Origin: Cypionkella sp.
Lineage (GTDB): Bacteria > Pseudomonadota > Alphaproteobacteria > Rhodobacterales > Rhodobacteraceae
Length of the DNA stretch: 64,000 bases
Direction of reading: 5' to 3'
NCBI RefSeq assembly: GCF_030652235.1
Contig: NZ_JAUSBA010000010.1
Location: 1 to 64,000, forward strand
Shown here: one piece after another, positions 20,177 to 29,636 of the stretch
Position numbering within the stretch: position 1 is the stretch's first letter
Layout: the number at the start of each line of letters is the position of its first letter
Position numbers and translations under genes: made by a program
Notes under the pieces: model-generated
What the model saw: only the letters and a program-made list of their open reading frames with translations
Told to the model about the DNA's origin: nothing
Databases searched by the model: none

Positions 20177-21730
20177 TCAAGCCTTGGTAAACATCACCGG
20201 GTCTGGATGACCATCGGCCATGATCACGGGTTTGATGTTGCTGTGATGGATGGCGATGTAAGGCTCGAAACAGATGAAGATGAAATCGCCCGAGGCTTCC
20301 ATCAGATCCTCCATCTTGTTGAAGATGGCTTTGCGCTTGGCTTCATCCTGTTCGGTGAGGCCCTGCTGATACAGGGATTCAAATTCGGCGCTGTCGAAGA
20401 AGGCCCAGTTGTAGATGCCGATCTGATCGGGACGGAACCAGACGAGGTTTTCGGTGGGATCAATGCCGCCCGCGAAATTCATCAACGCCAGTTCGAGCGA
20501 TTTGTAACCGTCACCTGCGGTCTTGTCGCCTGCTGCCCAATAGGCGGCGTCTTCGGTGGGCTGGATTTCGATGGTGATGCCAGCCTCGGCCATATTCGCT
20601 TGGAAGATCTGCGCGATGGCTTGGGTGGTGCTGTCGGTCAACGCCACAAGGGTCAGGGTCAGGTCGGAAACGCCAGCCTCGGCCAGCAGGGCCTTGGCCT
20701 TTTCGACATCGCGGGTCGGGATCAGGTTTGCGGCACGCGCAAAAGGCCCGGTCGGCGGCACAACGCCCGTCGAGCGAGTCGCCAGCCCGTCATAAGCGCC
20801 GATCAGCACCGCGTCGCTGTCATAGGCGTATTGGATGGCTTGGCGGACGCGTATGTCCTTTAGGGGCTCGGCGTTCTGGTTGATCACCAGCCACGAATAG
20901 CGGGTCGATTGCGCCTCAATGAGAGTGGCGTTTTCTGGCATGGCCGCTTTGATTTGCGCTGTGGCACTGACGGCCAGTTTGGTGAAATCGAAGGCGTCGG
21001 CTTCAAAGGCGAGTTGGGCGGCCTGATCATCGCTGACGATGTAAATTTCCACGGTGGGGAAGGCGGGATTTGGGCCTGTCCAATCGGGATTGGCGGTGAG
21101 GGTGATTTTCTGGTTCTGCTCCCACGCGGCAAAGCGGTAGGGGCCACATTCGGCGGGGGCTTCGGTGGTATAGCTGCCGCCGACTTTCTCGGTGGCGGCT
21201 TTGCAGATGATATTGCCGCCGTAATAGGGCAGCGCGATCACCATGAAGGGGGCGAAGGCTTCTTTCAGGTGGATGATGCCAGAGCGGGCGTCGATGACTT
21301 CAACATGGTCGAGTTTTTCGAATTGGTAGGCCCAGGCGGAATCGCTGCCTGCGATGCGCTCAAACGAGAATTTGACATCTTCGGGGGTGACGGGGCCAAA
21401 ACTGTTTGACCATTGCAGGCCTTCGCGCAGGGTGAAGCCGATTTTGGTGGGGTCGATCCAGTCGATTTTCTCGGCACCCCAAGGCTGCCATTTGTTGCCG
21501 TCGCGCATGTCGCCAAGCCGGACAAGGGCGACTTGGGTGCAGCGGGGGATGATCTCATCCAGCTCGCCGATGATGCCTTTGGGGTCAAGGCACTGGAAAT
21601 CGGCGGTTGCGCGGATGCGCAGGGTGTCGCCTTCGGCCGCCCAAGCGAATTTCGCGGGCAGGGTCAGGGCGGCGAGGGCTGCGCCTGCGGTTTGCAGGAA
21701 ACCGCGACGGTCGGTGCGCCAATGGGTCAT
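20177..21730 (-). CDS. ABC importer substrate-binding protein, family 5 (peptide/nickel type)
   Basis: A 517-residue periplasmic binding protein. ATG 21730 has AGGAG seven bases upstream. The signal peptide is of the twin-arginine type (DRRGFLQTAGAALAALTLP). The body shows the SBP_bac_5 pattern (RIRATADFQCLDPKG, ALVRLGDM, FTLREGLQWSN, EDVKFSFERI). This family binds peptides, but also opines, nickel, glycosides and other amines. It overlaps the upstream ATPase gene by four bases (ATGA). It supplies substrate to the permease pair at 23672-25463; given the neighbours, an N-methylated compound is a reasonable guess. Confidence 0.94.
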   Translation of the reverse strand: MTHWRTDRRGFLQTAGAALAALTLPAKFAWAAEGDTLRIRATADFQCLDPKGIIGELDEIIPRCTQVALVRLGDMRDGNKWQPWGAEKIDWIDPTKIGFTLREGLQWSNSFGPVTPEDVKFSFERIAGSDSAWAYQFEKLDHVEVIDARSGIIHLKEAFAPFMVIALPYYGGNIICKAATEKVGGSYTTEAPAECGPYRFAAWEQNQKITLTANPDWTGPNPAFPTVEIYIVSDDQAAQLAFEADAFDFTKLAVSATAQIKAAMPENATLIEAQSTRYSWLVINQNAEPLKDIRVRQAIQYAYDSDAVLIGAYDGLATRSTGVVPPTGPFARAANLIPTRDVEKAKALLAEAGVSDLTLTLVALTDSTTQAIAQIFQANMAEAGITIEIQPTEDAAYWAAGDKTAGDGYKSLELALMNFAGGIDPTENLVWFRPDQIGIYNWAFFDSAEFESLYQQGLTEQDEAKRKAIFNKMEDLMEASGDFIFICFEPYIAIHHSNIKPVIMADGHPDPVMFTKA

Positions 21731-22707
21731 GATAGGGCTCCTGTTGGGGGTGTGGCGAAGTGGCAGCGTGCGAACCTGTGTGGGCTGATTTCGCGTAAGG
21801 TTGGGGGATCGGTGCGGCAGATCGCTTGGACGAGGGGGCAGCGGCTTTGGAAGACGCAAGCCTTGGGGCGGTTGAGCAGGCTGGGGATCTCGCCTTTGAT
21901 CGCAAGGTCTTGGCGACGCTTGCGCGGGTCTGGTAGCGGCTCGGACGCGATCAGGCTTTGGGAATATGGGTGCAGGGGGTGGGCGAAGGTTTGTCTTGTG
22001 GGGCCGATTTCGACAAGGCGGCCCAGATACATTACCGCGATGCGGTCCGAGACATGGCGAACCATCGCAAGATTGTGGCTGATGATCAGGTAGCTGAGGT
22101 TCAGCCGGGTTTTGAGGTCGGTCATCAGGTTGAGAATTTCACCTTGGACTGACACATCAAGGCCCGCGGTGGGCTCGTCTGCGATCACCAGTTTGGGGTT
22201 CAGCACCAGCGCGCGGGCGACGCCGACCCGGCGGGCTTGGCCACCTGAAAGCTCGTGCGGGTAGCGAGTGGTGAAATCGGGGGGGAGGCCGACAAGAGCG
22301 AGCATTTCGGCGATTTTGGTTTTGGGGGCGGGGTGGCCGTGGATGGTCAGCGGCTCGGCCAGCAGGGCACCGATGGTCATGCGGGGGGAAAGCGAGGCGA
22401 TGGCGTCTTGGAACATCATCGCGGTGTGCGCGCGCATGGCGGTAAAATCTGCGGGGGTGCGGCGTGCGGTTTGGTCGAAGTGGATGGTGCCGTGGGTGGC
22501 GGGGGTTAGACCCAGCAGCGCGCGGGCGAGGGTGGTTTTGCCGGAACCGGATTCGCCGACAAGACCCAAGGTTTCGCCGGGGTTCAGGGTGAAGGAGACA
22601 TCGGCGAAGATTTGCAGGCTGCGGCGGGATTTGGGGTTGAGGGCGGAGAGGATGCCACCGCGCAGAGGCAGGTCGAGGGCGAGGTTTTGGACGGTGAGCA
22701 GGGTCAT
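21727..22707 (-). CDS. Peptide-type ABC transporter ATP-binding protein (OppF/DppF-like)
   Basis: A 326-residue ATPase. ATG 22707 overlaps the preceding stop by four bases. Walker A is GLVGESGSGKTT, the signature is LSGGQARRVGVARAL and Walker B is LVIADEPTAGLD. The C-terminal oligopeptide-transporter extension has CVFQSRCPL and a late cysteine region, typical of the OppD/F pair. It works as a heterodimer with the next gene at the inner face of the permease. Confidence 0.96.
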   Translation of the reverse strand: MTLLTVQNLALDLPLRGGILSALNPKSRRSLQIFADVSFTLNPGETLGLVGESGSGKTTLARALLGLTPATHGTIHFDQTARRTPADFTAMRAHTAMMFQDAIASLSPRMTIGALLAEPLTIHGHPAPKTKIAEMLALVGLPPDFTTRYPHELSGGQARRVGVARALVLNPKLVIADEPTAGLDVSVQGEILNLMTDLKTRLNLSYLIISHNLAMVRHVSDRIAVMYLGRLVEIGPTRQTFAHPLHPYSQSLIASEPLPDPRKRRQDLAIKGEIPSLLNRPKACVFQSRCPLVQAICRTDPPTLREISPHRFARCHFATPPTGALS

Positions 22708-23675
22708 GGCTGCCCCCCGGCCTTGTGGCACAGCGCGGATTGGGTGGGCGAGATTTGCACGCGGGGCGGTGGGGTGGCGCAGATCGTCTCGGCCAGCGGG
22801 CAGCGGGGGGCAAAGCTGCATCCGATGGGCGGATTGCGCAGATCGGGCAAGCGGCCGGGGATGGTGGGCAGGATTGGGGCGGCTTGTTCAAAATGACCGG
22901 GATCACAGGCGATCAGCCCGCTTGTGTAGGGATGGCGGGGGGCGTGGAACAGATCGTCTACCAAAGCCTCCTCCACGACCTCGCCCGCATACATCACGTA
23001 GACGCGGTCACAGAGTTCGGCCACAACGCCAAGGTGGTGCGTAATTACCAGAATCGCGCCTTGATACTCGCGGCGCAGGTCGCGCAGCAGGTGGATGATT
23101 TGCGCCTCCATCGTCACATCCAGCGCGGTGGTGGGTTCATCTGCGACGAGAATCGTCGGGTTCATCAGCAAAGCGGCCGCGATGGCGACGCGCTGGCGCA
23201 TGCCGCCGGACAGTTGGTGCGGGTAGCGCCGCAGGGTCAGGTCGGGGTCGGGCATGCCGACGCGGGTTAGCAGGGCGCGGGCGCGGTTTAGTTTTTCAGC
23301 GCGGGGGATTTGCGCGGCGTGCTGGAAATCGACCAGTTGCGCGCCCATCGTCAGTACCGGGTTAAAGGCGGTCATTGGGTCTTGGAAGATCATCGCAATG
23401 TCTTGGCCGCGCAGGGCGCGCTGGGCCTCGGGTGGAAGCGTCAGAATGTCTTGGCCCTTGTAGCGCACGGCGCCGCTGGTGACTTGGGCGGCGTGTGGCA
23501 GCAGGTTGATCACGCTGGCCGCAAGGGTGGATTTACCGCAGCCGCTTTCGCCGACGATGCCGATGACTTCGCCTGCGCGGGCGATCAGACTGGCGCCACG
23601 CAGGGCCGAAAGTTTGCCGTGGTCGGTGTGATAGGCGATGCTGAGGGCGTCGATTTCTAGCAGGGGTGGATTCAT
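22704..23675 (-). CDS. Peptide-type ABC transporter ATP-binding protein (OppD/DppD-like)
   Basis: A 323-residue ATPase. ATG 23675 overlaps the permease stop by four bases. Walker A is [12 protein letters not shown], the signature is [15 protein letters not shown] and Walker B is [12 protein letters not shown], with the C-terminal extension [15 protein letters not shown]. It partners with the OppF-like ATPase downstream. Confidence 0.96.
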   Translation of the reverse strand: MNPPLLEIDALSIAYHTDHGKLSALRGASLIARAGEVIGIVGESGCGKSTLAASVINLLPHAAQVTSGAVRYKGQDILTLPPEAQRALRGQDIAMIFQDPMTAFNPVLTMGAQLVDFQHAAQIPRAEKLNRARALLTRVGMPDPDLTLRRYPHQLSGGMRQRVAIAAALLMNPTILVADEPTTALDVTMEAQIIHLLRDLRREYQGAILVITHHLGVVAELCDRVYVMYAGEVVEEALVDDLFHAPRHPYTSGLIACDPGHFEQAAPILPTIPGRLPDLRNPPIGCSFAPRCPLAETICATPPPRVQISPTQSALCHKAGGQP

Positions 23676-24529
23676 CGCGGCCTCGCGGTGGCAAAGCGGG
23701 GGTCTAGGGCGTCGCGCAGACCTTCGCCGAGGAAGGTGAAGCCAAGGGTTGCCAGCACGAGGGGGGCCCCGGCGGCGATCACAAGGGTGCTGGAGGCGCG
23801 GATGGCGGTATAGCCGTCGTAGAGGATGTTGCCCCAGGAGGGCGTTGGCGGTTTGACGCCAAGGTTGAGGTAGCTGAGCCCAGCCTCCAGCATGATCACC
23901 ACGGGGATGTCCATCGACAGCACGATACACAGCGGGCCGAACACGTTGGGCAGCAGGTGCATCAGCAGGATGCGGGGGGTGCTGGCGCCGATGGCTTGTT
24001 CGGCCACGATGAAATCGGCGCTGCGCAGGCTTAGGGTTTGCGCGCGGATCAGGCGGGCGTAACCGGGGATTGAGACGAGGACGACGACGAGGATCAAGGT
24101 GCCGGTGCCGGGGCCAAGCACGGTGATGATGGCAAGGGCAAACATCATCATCGGCAGCGAGTTCAGCGCGTCGAAGATCAGCACCAAGGCGGCATCCAGC
24201 CAGCGCGGGCCGTAGCCTGCGATCAGGCCCAAAAGGATGCCGATGCTGCCTGCCAGACCTATGGCGGTGAGGGCGATGGTGAGGGCTGTGCGTGCGCCGT
24301 AGATGATGCGCGACAGGGTATCGCGGCCCAACTGATCGGTGCCCAGCCAATGCGCAAGGCTTGGGGCTTGCAGTTTGGCGCGCACATTAAGGGCAAGCGG
24401 ATCGTAAGGCGCAAGGATCGGCGCGGCCACGGCCATCAGAATGAACAGCGCCACAAGAATGAGGCCCATCAGCCCCATCGGATCGCGGATCAGGGCGCGC
24501 AGCGCGCGCAGGTTAGCGGGCCAGCGCAT
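23672..24529 (-). CDS. Peptide-type ABC transporter permease (DppC-like)
   Basis: A 285-residue membrane protein. I choose ATG 24529 (MRWPANLRAL), with GAGGG upstream, giving a 17-base overlap with the dppB-like gene; ATG 24556 is possible. The N-terminal membrane helix (about 20-45) is followed by the DppC signature LAPYDPLALNVRAKLQAP and HWLGTDQLGRDTLSRIIYGAR, then the binding-protein-dependent transport loop (IVAEQAIGAS...ILLMHLLPNVFGP). Five to six helices. It forms the channel with the DppB-like gene. Confidence 0.95.
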   Translation of the reverse strand: MRWPANLRALRALIRDPMGLMGLILVALFILMAVAAPILAPYDPLALNVRAKLQAPSLAHWLGTDQLGRDTLSRIIYGARTALTIALTAIGLAGSIGILLGLIAGYGPRWLDAALVLIFDALNSLPMMMFALAIITVLGPGTGTLILVVVLVSIPGYARLIRAQTLSLRSADFIVAEQAIGASTPRILLMHLLPNVFGPLCIVLSMDIPVVIMLEAGLSYLNLGVKPPTPSWGNILYDGYTAIRASSTLVIAAGAPLVLATLGFTFLGEGLRDALDPRFATARPR

Positions 24530-25463
24530 CGCGCACCCTCGGGTCCAGCTTGGCAATCAGCAGGTCGGCGCAGGTGATCACCAGCAGGTAGAAGGCTGTT
24601 GTCACCAGCACGGTGCCCATCACCACGGGGTAATTGCGCTTGAACACCGCGCCCGTGATCAGCGTGCCGATGCCGGGGCGCGAGAACACGGTTTCGACAA
24701 ACACCGCGCTGGACAGGATGCTGCCAAGGCCGACGGCGATGACGGAAATGGTGGGCACGATGGCAAGCCGCAGGGCATAGCGGGTGACGACGCGCCGTTC
24801 GGGCAACCCAAAGGCGCGGGCGGTGCGGATGTGGTTGGCCGCCATGATTTCCAGCATCGAGGCGCGGACCATGCGGGCGAGGTAGCCGACCCAGCCGATG
24901 CCCACCGCGATGGAGGGCAGGATCAAGGCTTTGATTTGTGACGGAATATCGCCCGCCTTGCCCGCACCGATGGCGGGCAGCCATTGCAGCCAGACCGCAA
25001 AGATCAACAGCAGGTAGATGGCCACGACAAAGGACGGCACAGATATGAAGCTGACCGAGATAAGGCCGAGGGCGCGGTCGATCATGGTGCCGCGATAGAC
25101 CACCGCCAGAACGCCGAGGGTGATGCCGAGGGTCAGCGCCCATGTCAGGGCGACGGTGCCGAGCAGCAGGGTTTGCGGGAAGGCCTCAAGGATTTGGTCC
25201 AGCACCGGGCGTTTTGACCACACGTCGATGCCCAGATCGCCTTGGGCCGCATTGGTGAAGAAGCGCCAAATTTGCACGGCGACGGGTTGATCGAGGCCCA
25301 TGCGTTCGGTCAGCATGGCTTTCAGCGCGGGGGTGGCCCGGGGGCCGAGGGCAACGCTGGCGGGGTCGCCGGGGACAAGGAACACCATGCCATACATCGC
25401 CAGCATGACCACAAACAGGATCAGCACCGCGAGGGCGACGCGTTTGATCGCATAGGTCAGCAT
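24513..25463 (-). CDS. Peptide-type ABC transporter permease (DppB-like)
   Basis: A 316-residue membrane protein with six predicted helices. The DppB features are the first helix followed by FLVPGDPASVALG, ERMGLDQPVAVQIWRFF, and the EAA loop RTARAFGLPERRVVTRYALRLAIVPTISV. It starts three bases after the hydrolase stop, so it is coupled to that gene. Together with its partner and two ATPases it completes an importer. Confidence 0.95.
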   Translation of the reverse strand: MLTYAIKRVALAVLILFVVMLAMYGMVFLVPGDPASVALGPRATPALKAMLTERMGLDQPVAVQIWRFFTNAAQGDLGIDVWSKRPVLDQILEAFPQTLLLGTVALTWALTLGITLGVLAVVYRGTMIDRALGLISVSFISVPSFVVAIYLLLIFAVWLQWLPAIGAGKAGDIPSQIKALILPSIAVGIGWVGYLARMVRASMLEIMAANHIRTARAFGLPERRVVTRYALRLAIVPTISVIAVGLGSILSSAVFVETVFSRPGIGTLITGAVFKRNYPVVMGTVLVTTAFYLLVITCADLLIAKLDPRVRDALAR

Positions 25464-25466
25464 CGG

Positions 25467-27491
25467 TCAGACCATGTCACGCGCGATCTCCTCATCCCAA
25501 TTGCGTTCAAAAATCAGGGTGTCGGCCTCGTGGATTTTCAGGGTTTGCTCGACGCGGAAATGGGTGGCGGTGCAGGACATTCTTCCGGTGGAATGGTGGT
25601 GGATGGTGGTTTGCGGGAACTGCATGGTGACTTTGTAGTCGGTGAGGGTGACGGCAGAGAGCGGGTCGCCGTCGATGATTTCATGGCGGATGATGCCGGT
25701 GGCGGTTTGGGTTTGGCCAATGTCTGGCATGGTTTTGGAATAGGTCCAGCGCGGGAAATCGACGGTCATTTTGCCCGACAGCAGATCACGGGTGACGCGC
25801 CGCAGCGGTGGGTTTTCGACCGGGTGATAGCTGTGCGGGGTCTGGGGCGCGCGGATGGGTGGGGCGAAGGTGGCGAGGTTGGCGTCTTCGGGGCGCGGCG
25901 GGCGGATGGGGAGTTCTAGGTGGCTTTCGCCAAGATGCACGGTAAGGGTGGCAAGCTCGGGTGAGGGCCAGGCGATCGGGTAGTAGGTGGTGGAGATTGA
26001 CACTGCGATGCGGTGGCCGGGCGGGAAGGCGTGGGCAATGTCGTCTAAGTCAACGGTGGCGGTGTAGGTTTGGCCGGGGATCAGGGCAGCGGCATGTTCG
26101 TGGCTGTCGCGGTGGGTCAGATTCAGCAGGCCAATGGCGACGCGGGTAGAGCGGCCATCGGGGGCAACGTCATTCAGCCGGACGGCGACGAGGGCTTGGG
26201 GTTTGTCGCTGGAGAAGCTCAGGTGCAGTTGGGCCGCGCCGAGGATTTCTTTCTGTTTCGTCAGGGGGGCGCTGATGAACACCAGCGAACCGCCATCATC
26301 CTCGCGCTGATCAGTGGGCCAGTCGGCATCGTTGCCGTAGCGCCCAACTTCTCCGGCGGTCAGGCCGACCCAGAGGGGAGAGCAGATTTGAGCGGTGCCA
26401 CCGCCTTTGCCGCCGAGGGTGCCGTGGTTCCCAAGCGTCAGGCGTTCGGGTTGAATCCGGAGGGAGGGCCAAGTGTCTTCGGCCACCCAGCGCCCGGGGC
26501 GGGCGTGGTAGCAGGTTTGCGGCGGCACATAATCCTGCATCCAGACGCGATACATCGGCTGATCCATCATGCCGGTGTCGATGCCCTTGGTCCAATGATC
26601 CAACCAGCGCAGCAGTTCTTGCAGCCAGCCGATGGCGGGTTCAACCGTGACCTCATGCGGGTAACTGTGCGCCCAAGGACCGATCAGGCCAAGGCGGGGG
26701 CCTTTCAGGTTCGCAAGCAGGCGCGGCACGGCTTCGGAGTAATTGTCGGCCCAGCCGCTGATCGCATAGACCGGGATTTTGATGGCCGAAAAATCTTCAC
26801 AGATCGAACCCTGCTTCCAATAGGCATCGCGGCGCTGGTGGTGCAGCCATTCGATGATCCACGGTTGGTTGGCTTGGATGCGGTCCATCCACATCGCGCG
26901 CCACGCCTTGCCGAAAATTTGCGGATCAGGCGGCAGGTCGTTGCCGGAAAACATGGTGGCAGACCAGTCGAAATTGTCTTTGGAAAGACAGCCGCCGACC
27001 CAATGAATATCGGTGGCGTAGCGGTCATCGGTAGACCCCACCGTGATGACGGATTTCAGCGCCGCAGGCTGGCGCGCGGCGATTTGCAAGCCGTTGAAGC
27101 CGCCCCATGAAATGCCGATCATCGATACTTGGCCATCGCACCACGGTTGCTGCGCCAGCCATTCTATTGCGGCGACACCGTCGAGCTGCTCTTGCTCGGT
27201 ATATTCGCCTGTGATCACGCCATCGCTGTCGCCCGTGCCGCGAATATCCAGCCGGATGCAGGCGTAACCGTGGCCTGCAACATACATATGCAGGCCCTGA
27301 TCGCGGGTGCGGGTGCCGTCGCGCAACCGATAGGGCAGGTATTCTAGCAAGACCGGAACTGGGGTCGCCCCGGTCAGAGCCATCTCGGGCAGCCAAAGCT
27401 TTGCCGCCAGTCGTGTGCCATCGGGCAACGGCACCCAGAGGGTTTCGATGACCTGCACTTGATGCGGAAACTTGGTCTGGATGTGCGGCAT
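25467..27491 (-). CDS. CocE/NonD-family hydrolase (peptidase S15-like)
   Basis: A 674-residue α/β-hydrolase with a C-terminal jelly-roll domain (PepX_C-like, about 430-660), like cocaine esterase and X-prolyl dipeptidyl peptidases. The nucleophile elbow is GISWGG (S128), with LDIRGTGDSDG before it and YAISGWADNYSE for the catalytic acid region. No signal peptide is seen, so it is cytoplasmic. ATG 27491 (MPHIQTKF) has GAGG five bases upstream; ATG 27515 would lie inside the presumed operator. As the first gene of the importer operon, it probably cleaves the imported ester or amide. The substrate is unknown. Confidence 0.88.
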   Translation of the reverse strand: MPHIQTKFPHQVQVIETLWVPLPDGTRLAAKLWLPEMALTGATPVPVLLEYLPYRLRDGTRTRDQGLHMYVAGHGYACIRLDIRGTGDSDGVITGEYTEQEQLDGVAAIEWLAQQPWCDGQVSMIGISWGGFNGLQIAARQPAALKSVITVGSTDDRYATDIHWVGGCLSKDNFDWSATMFSGNDLPPDPQIFGKAWRAMWMDRIQANQPWIIEWLHHQRRDAYWKQGSICEDFSAIKIPVYAISGWADNYSEAVPRLLANLKGPRLGLIGPWAHSYPHEVTVEPAIGWLQELLRWLDHWTKGIDTGMMDQPMYRVWMQDYVPPQTCYHARPGRWVAEDTWPSLRIQPERLTLGNHGTLGGKGGGTAQICSPLWVGLTAGEVGRYGNDADWPTDQREDDGGSLVFISAPLTKQKEILGAAQLHLSFSSDKPQALVAVRLNDVAPDGRSTRVAIGLLNLTHRDSHEHAAALIPGQTYTATVDLDDIAHAFPPGHRIAVSISTTYYPIAWPSPELATLTVHLGESHLELPIRPPRPEDANLATFAPPIRAPQTPHSYHPVENPPLRRVTRDLLSGKMTVDFPRWTYSKTMPDIGQTQTATGIIRHEIIDGDPLSAVTLTDYKVTMQFPQTTIHHHSTGRMSCTATHFRVEQTLKIHEADTLIFERNWDEEIARDMV

Positions 27492-27498
27492 ATTATCC

Positions 27499-27524
27499 TC
27501 TTGTTGAACGATCATGTAACAAGA
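27499..27524. promoter_or_regulatory. Putative repressor operator, left copy
   Basis: TCTTGTT (27499-27505) and AACAAGA (27518-27524) form a perfect 7-bp inverted repeat around 12 bases, ending seven bases before the hydrolase start codon. Its core GTTGAACGATCATGTA (27503-27518) recurs inverted at 27585-27602. This fits a TetR-family operator. Confidence 0.55.
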
Positions 27525-27556
27525 CGATTGCACTTGGCAACATAAATTTAAGGCCA

Positions 27557-27586
27557 TTGACGCATAGAGAAATCCACTCATACTAT
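27557..27586 (+). promoter_or_regulatory. Predicted promoter of the dehydrogenase-methyltransferase pair
   Basis: TTGACG (27557-27562) and TACTAT (27581-27586) are spaced 18 bp apart and lie about 25 bases before the plus-strand start codon. The -10 box touches the right-hand operator copy. Confidence 0.5.
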
Positions 27587-27602
27587 ACGATCATTCAACA
27601 CC
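27585..27602. promoter_or_regulatory. Putative repressor operator, right copy
   Basis: Read on the minus strand this is GTTGAATGATCGTATAG, matching the left copy as GTTGAAYGATCRT. It ends nine bases before the plus-strand start codon and overlaps the -10 region. A mirror-image placement in front of both operons argues for shared control. Confidence 0.5.
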
Positions 27603-27611
27603 GAGGCGACT

Positions 27612-29636
27612 ATGGACCCCACCCACGCGATCTTGTTTGAGCCTGTGCGCATCGGGCCCGTCACTGCGCCGAACCGATTCTACCAGACTCCGCATGCCAC
27701 GGGCCTGGGCTGGCAACGCCCGCAGGCGGGGGCAGCTTTGCGCGGGATGAAGGCAGAGGGCGGCTGGGGCGTGGTCTGCACCGAGTATTGCTCGATCCAT
27801 CCGACCTCGGATGACAGCCCGCATGGCTTTCTGACTTTGTGGGATGACAGCGACATATCCGCGTTGGCGCTGACGGCGGATGCGATCCATGCGCATGGCA
27901 GTCTGGCGGGGATTGAGCTTTGGCATGGCGGCGCGCATGCCTCTAACCGGATGACGCGGCTGCCGGGGGTTGCGCCAGATGTGCAGCCTGCGATGTTCCA
28001 TCTGCCGACGACCGCGCGGGCGATGGATGCCAGCGATATCAAAGCATTTCGGGGCTGGCAGCGGGATGCGGCGCGGCGCGCCAAGCGCGCTGGCTTTGAT
28101 ATTGTCTACGTCTATGCGGGCCACGATTATCTGCCGTTTCAGTTCTTGTCAGGCCGCAGCAACACGCGGGGCGATGCCTATGGCGGCAGTTTGGAAAACC
28201 GCGCGCGGCTGCTGCGTGAGATGATTGAGGATACCAAAGAGGCCGTCGGCGACACCTGCGCCGTCGCGGTGCGGCTGGCGGTGGACGAGTTGCACGGCCC
28301 GCGCGGCATCACCAGTGCAGGCGAGGGGCGCGAGGTGATTGAGATGCTGGCCGAACTGCCAGACCTGTGGGATGTGAATATCGCGGGCGCGCTGGGCAAT
28401 GACAGCAAATCGGCGCGCTTCAGTGCCGAGGGGTTTCAGGAACCCTATGTGGGGTTCGTGAAAAGCCTGACGACGAAGCCCGTGGTGGCGGTGGGCCGCT
28501 TCACTTCGCCCGAAACCATGGTGGCGCAGATCAAACGCGGGGCGCAGGATTTCATTGGGGCCGCGCGGCCCTCCATCGCTGATCCATTCCTGCCGTTGAA
28601 AATTCGCGAAGGCCGGGCGGATGAAATCCGCGAGTGCATCGGCTGCAACATTTGCCGCGCCGCCAACAACGAGGCGGTGCATCTGCGCTGCACGCAAAAC
28701 CCGACGATGGCCGAGGAATGGCGGCAGGGCTGGCATCCTGAGCGGATTGCGGTTCTGCCCAAGCGGCAAAAGGTGCTGGTGGTGGGTGCCGGGCCTGCGG
28801 GGTTAGAGGCGGCGCTGAGTTTGGGGCGGCGCGGGGCCGAGGTGAGTTTGGCCGAGGCCGGTGGCGTTTTGGGCGGACGGATTTTGCGCGAATCGACGCT
28901 GCCTGGTTTGGGAACGTGGATCAGGGTGCGCGATTGGCGGGCGCATATGCTCGGCAAATTGGACAATGTGCAGGTCTATCCCGGTAGTGAGATGACGGTG
29001 GGTGACATCGCTGATTTCGGAGCGGATCATGTGGTGCTGGCGACGGGCTCGCGCTGGCGACGCGATGGCGTGGGGGTGATCGGGATGCAGGCGTTGGATT
29101 TGCCCAAGGCGCTGACTCCTGACGATATTTTTGCTGGGGCTGCGGTGGAAGGCCCGGTGGTGATCTATGACGACGAGCACTACTTCATGGGTGGCGCGTT
29201 GGCGGAACGGCTGCGGACGCTGGGCCATGCGGTTTGCTATGTGACACCGCATGCGACGGCGTCTAGCTGGACGACGCTGACCGATGAGCAGGTATTTGTG
29301 CAGACGCGGTTGCTGGAGGCCGGGGTCGAGATTGTCGCCTTGCATCTGCTGGTCGGGCAGGCGGTTGGGGTTGTGCGGTTGGCCTGCGCCTATACTGGCC
29401 GCGAGACAGAACGCTTTTGCGGGACGCTGATTGCCGTGACGGGACGGCTGCCCGTGGATGATCTTTATGCGCCATTGCTGGCCGCTGGCATTGCCGTTTC
29501 ACGCGTGGGGGACTGTTTGCAACCATCCTCCATCGCCGATGCGGTCTATTCGGCGCACCGCTTTGCGCGCGGATTTGGCGCGGCAGTGGAGCCTGTGTTG
29601 CGGCGCGAAAAACCGCCGTTGAAAGGATTGCTATGA
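27612..29636 (+). CDS. Trimethylamine-dehydrogenase-like iron-sulfur flavoprotein
   Basis: A 674-residue oxidoreductase of the old-yellow-enzyme/TMADH family. It has an N-terminal FMN barrel (1-335), a 4Fe-4S site (C342, C345, C348, C360) and an ADP/FAD-type domain (about 380-660, VLVVGAGPAGLEAAL). Similarity to trimethylamine dehydrogenase is close (NRFYQTPH, TEYCSIHPTSDD, VYVYAGHDYLPFQF, GCARPSIADPF-like). As I recall that enzyme, the cysteine linked to FMN corresponds to Ala29 here and Trp355 of the substrate bowl to Asn352, while Tyr60 is kept (Y59). So FMN is probably non-covalent and the substrate may differ, for example dimethylglycine or a betaine. It would oxidatively remove N-methyl groups. 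Confidence 0.88.
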   Translation: MDPTHAILFEPVRIGPVTAPNRFYQTPHATGLGWQRPQAGAALRGMKAEGGWGVVCTEYCSIHPTSDDSPHGFLTLWDDSDISALALTADAIHAHGSLAGIELWHGGAHASNRMTRLPGVAPDVQPAMFHLPTTARAMDASDIKAFRGWQRDAARRAKRAGFDIVYVYAGHDYLPFQFLSGRSNTRGDAYGGSLENRARLLREMIEDTKEAVGDTCAVAVRLAVDELHGPRGITSAGEGREVIEMLAELPDLWDVNIAGALGNDSKSARFSAEGFQEPYVGFVKSLTTKPVVAVGRFTSPETMVAQIKRGAQDFIGAARPSIADPFLPLKIREGRADEIRECIGCNICRAANNEAVHLRCTQNPTMAEEWRQGWHPERIAVLPKRQKVLVVGAGPAGLEAALSLGRRGAEVSLAEAGGVLGGRILRESTLPGLGTWIRVRDWRAHMLGKLDNVQVYPGSEMTVGDIADFGADHVVLATGSRWRRDGVGVIGMQALDLPKALTPDDIFAGAAVEGPVVIYDDEHYFMGGALAERLRTLGHAVCYVTPHATASSWTTLTDEQVFVQTRLLEAGVEIVALHLLVGQAVGVVRLACAYTGRETERFCGTLIAVTGRLPVDDLYAPLLAAGIAVSRVGDCLQPSSIADAVYSAHRFARGFGAAVEPVLRREKPPLKGLL

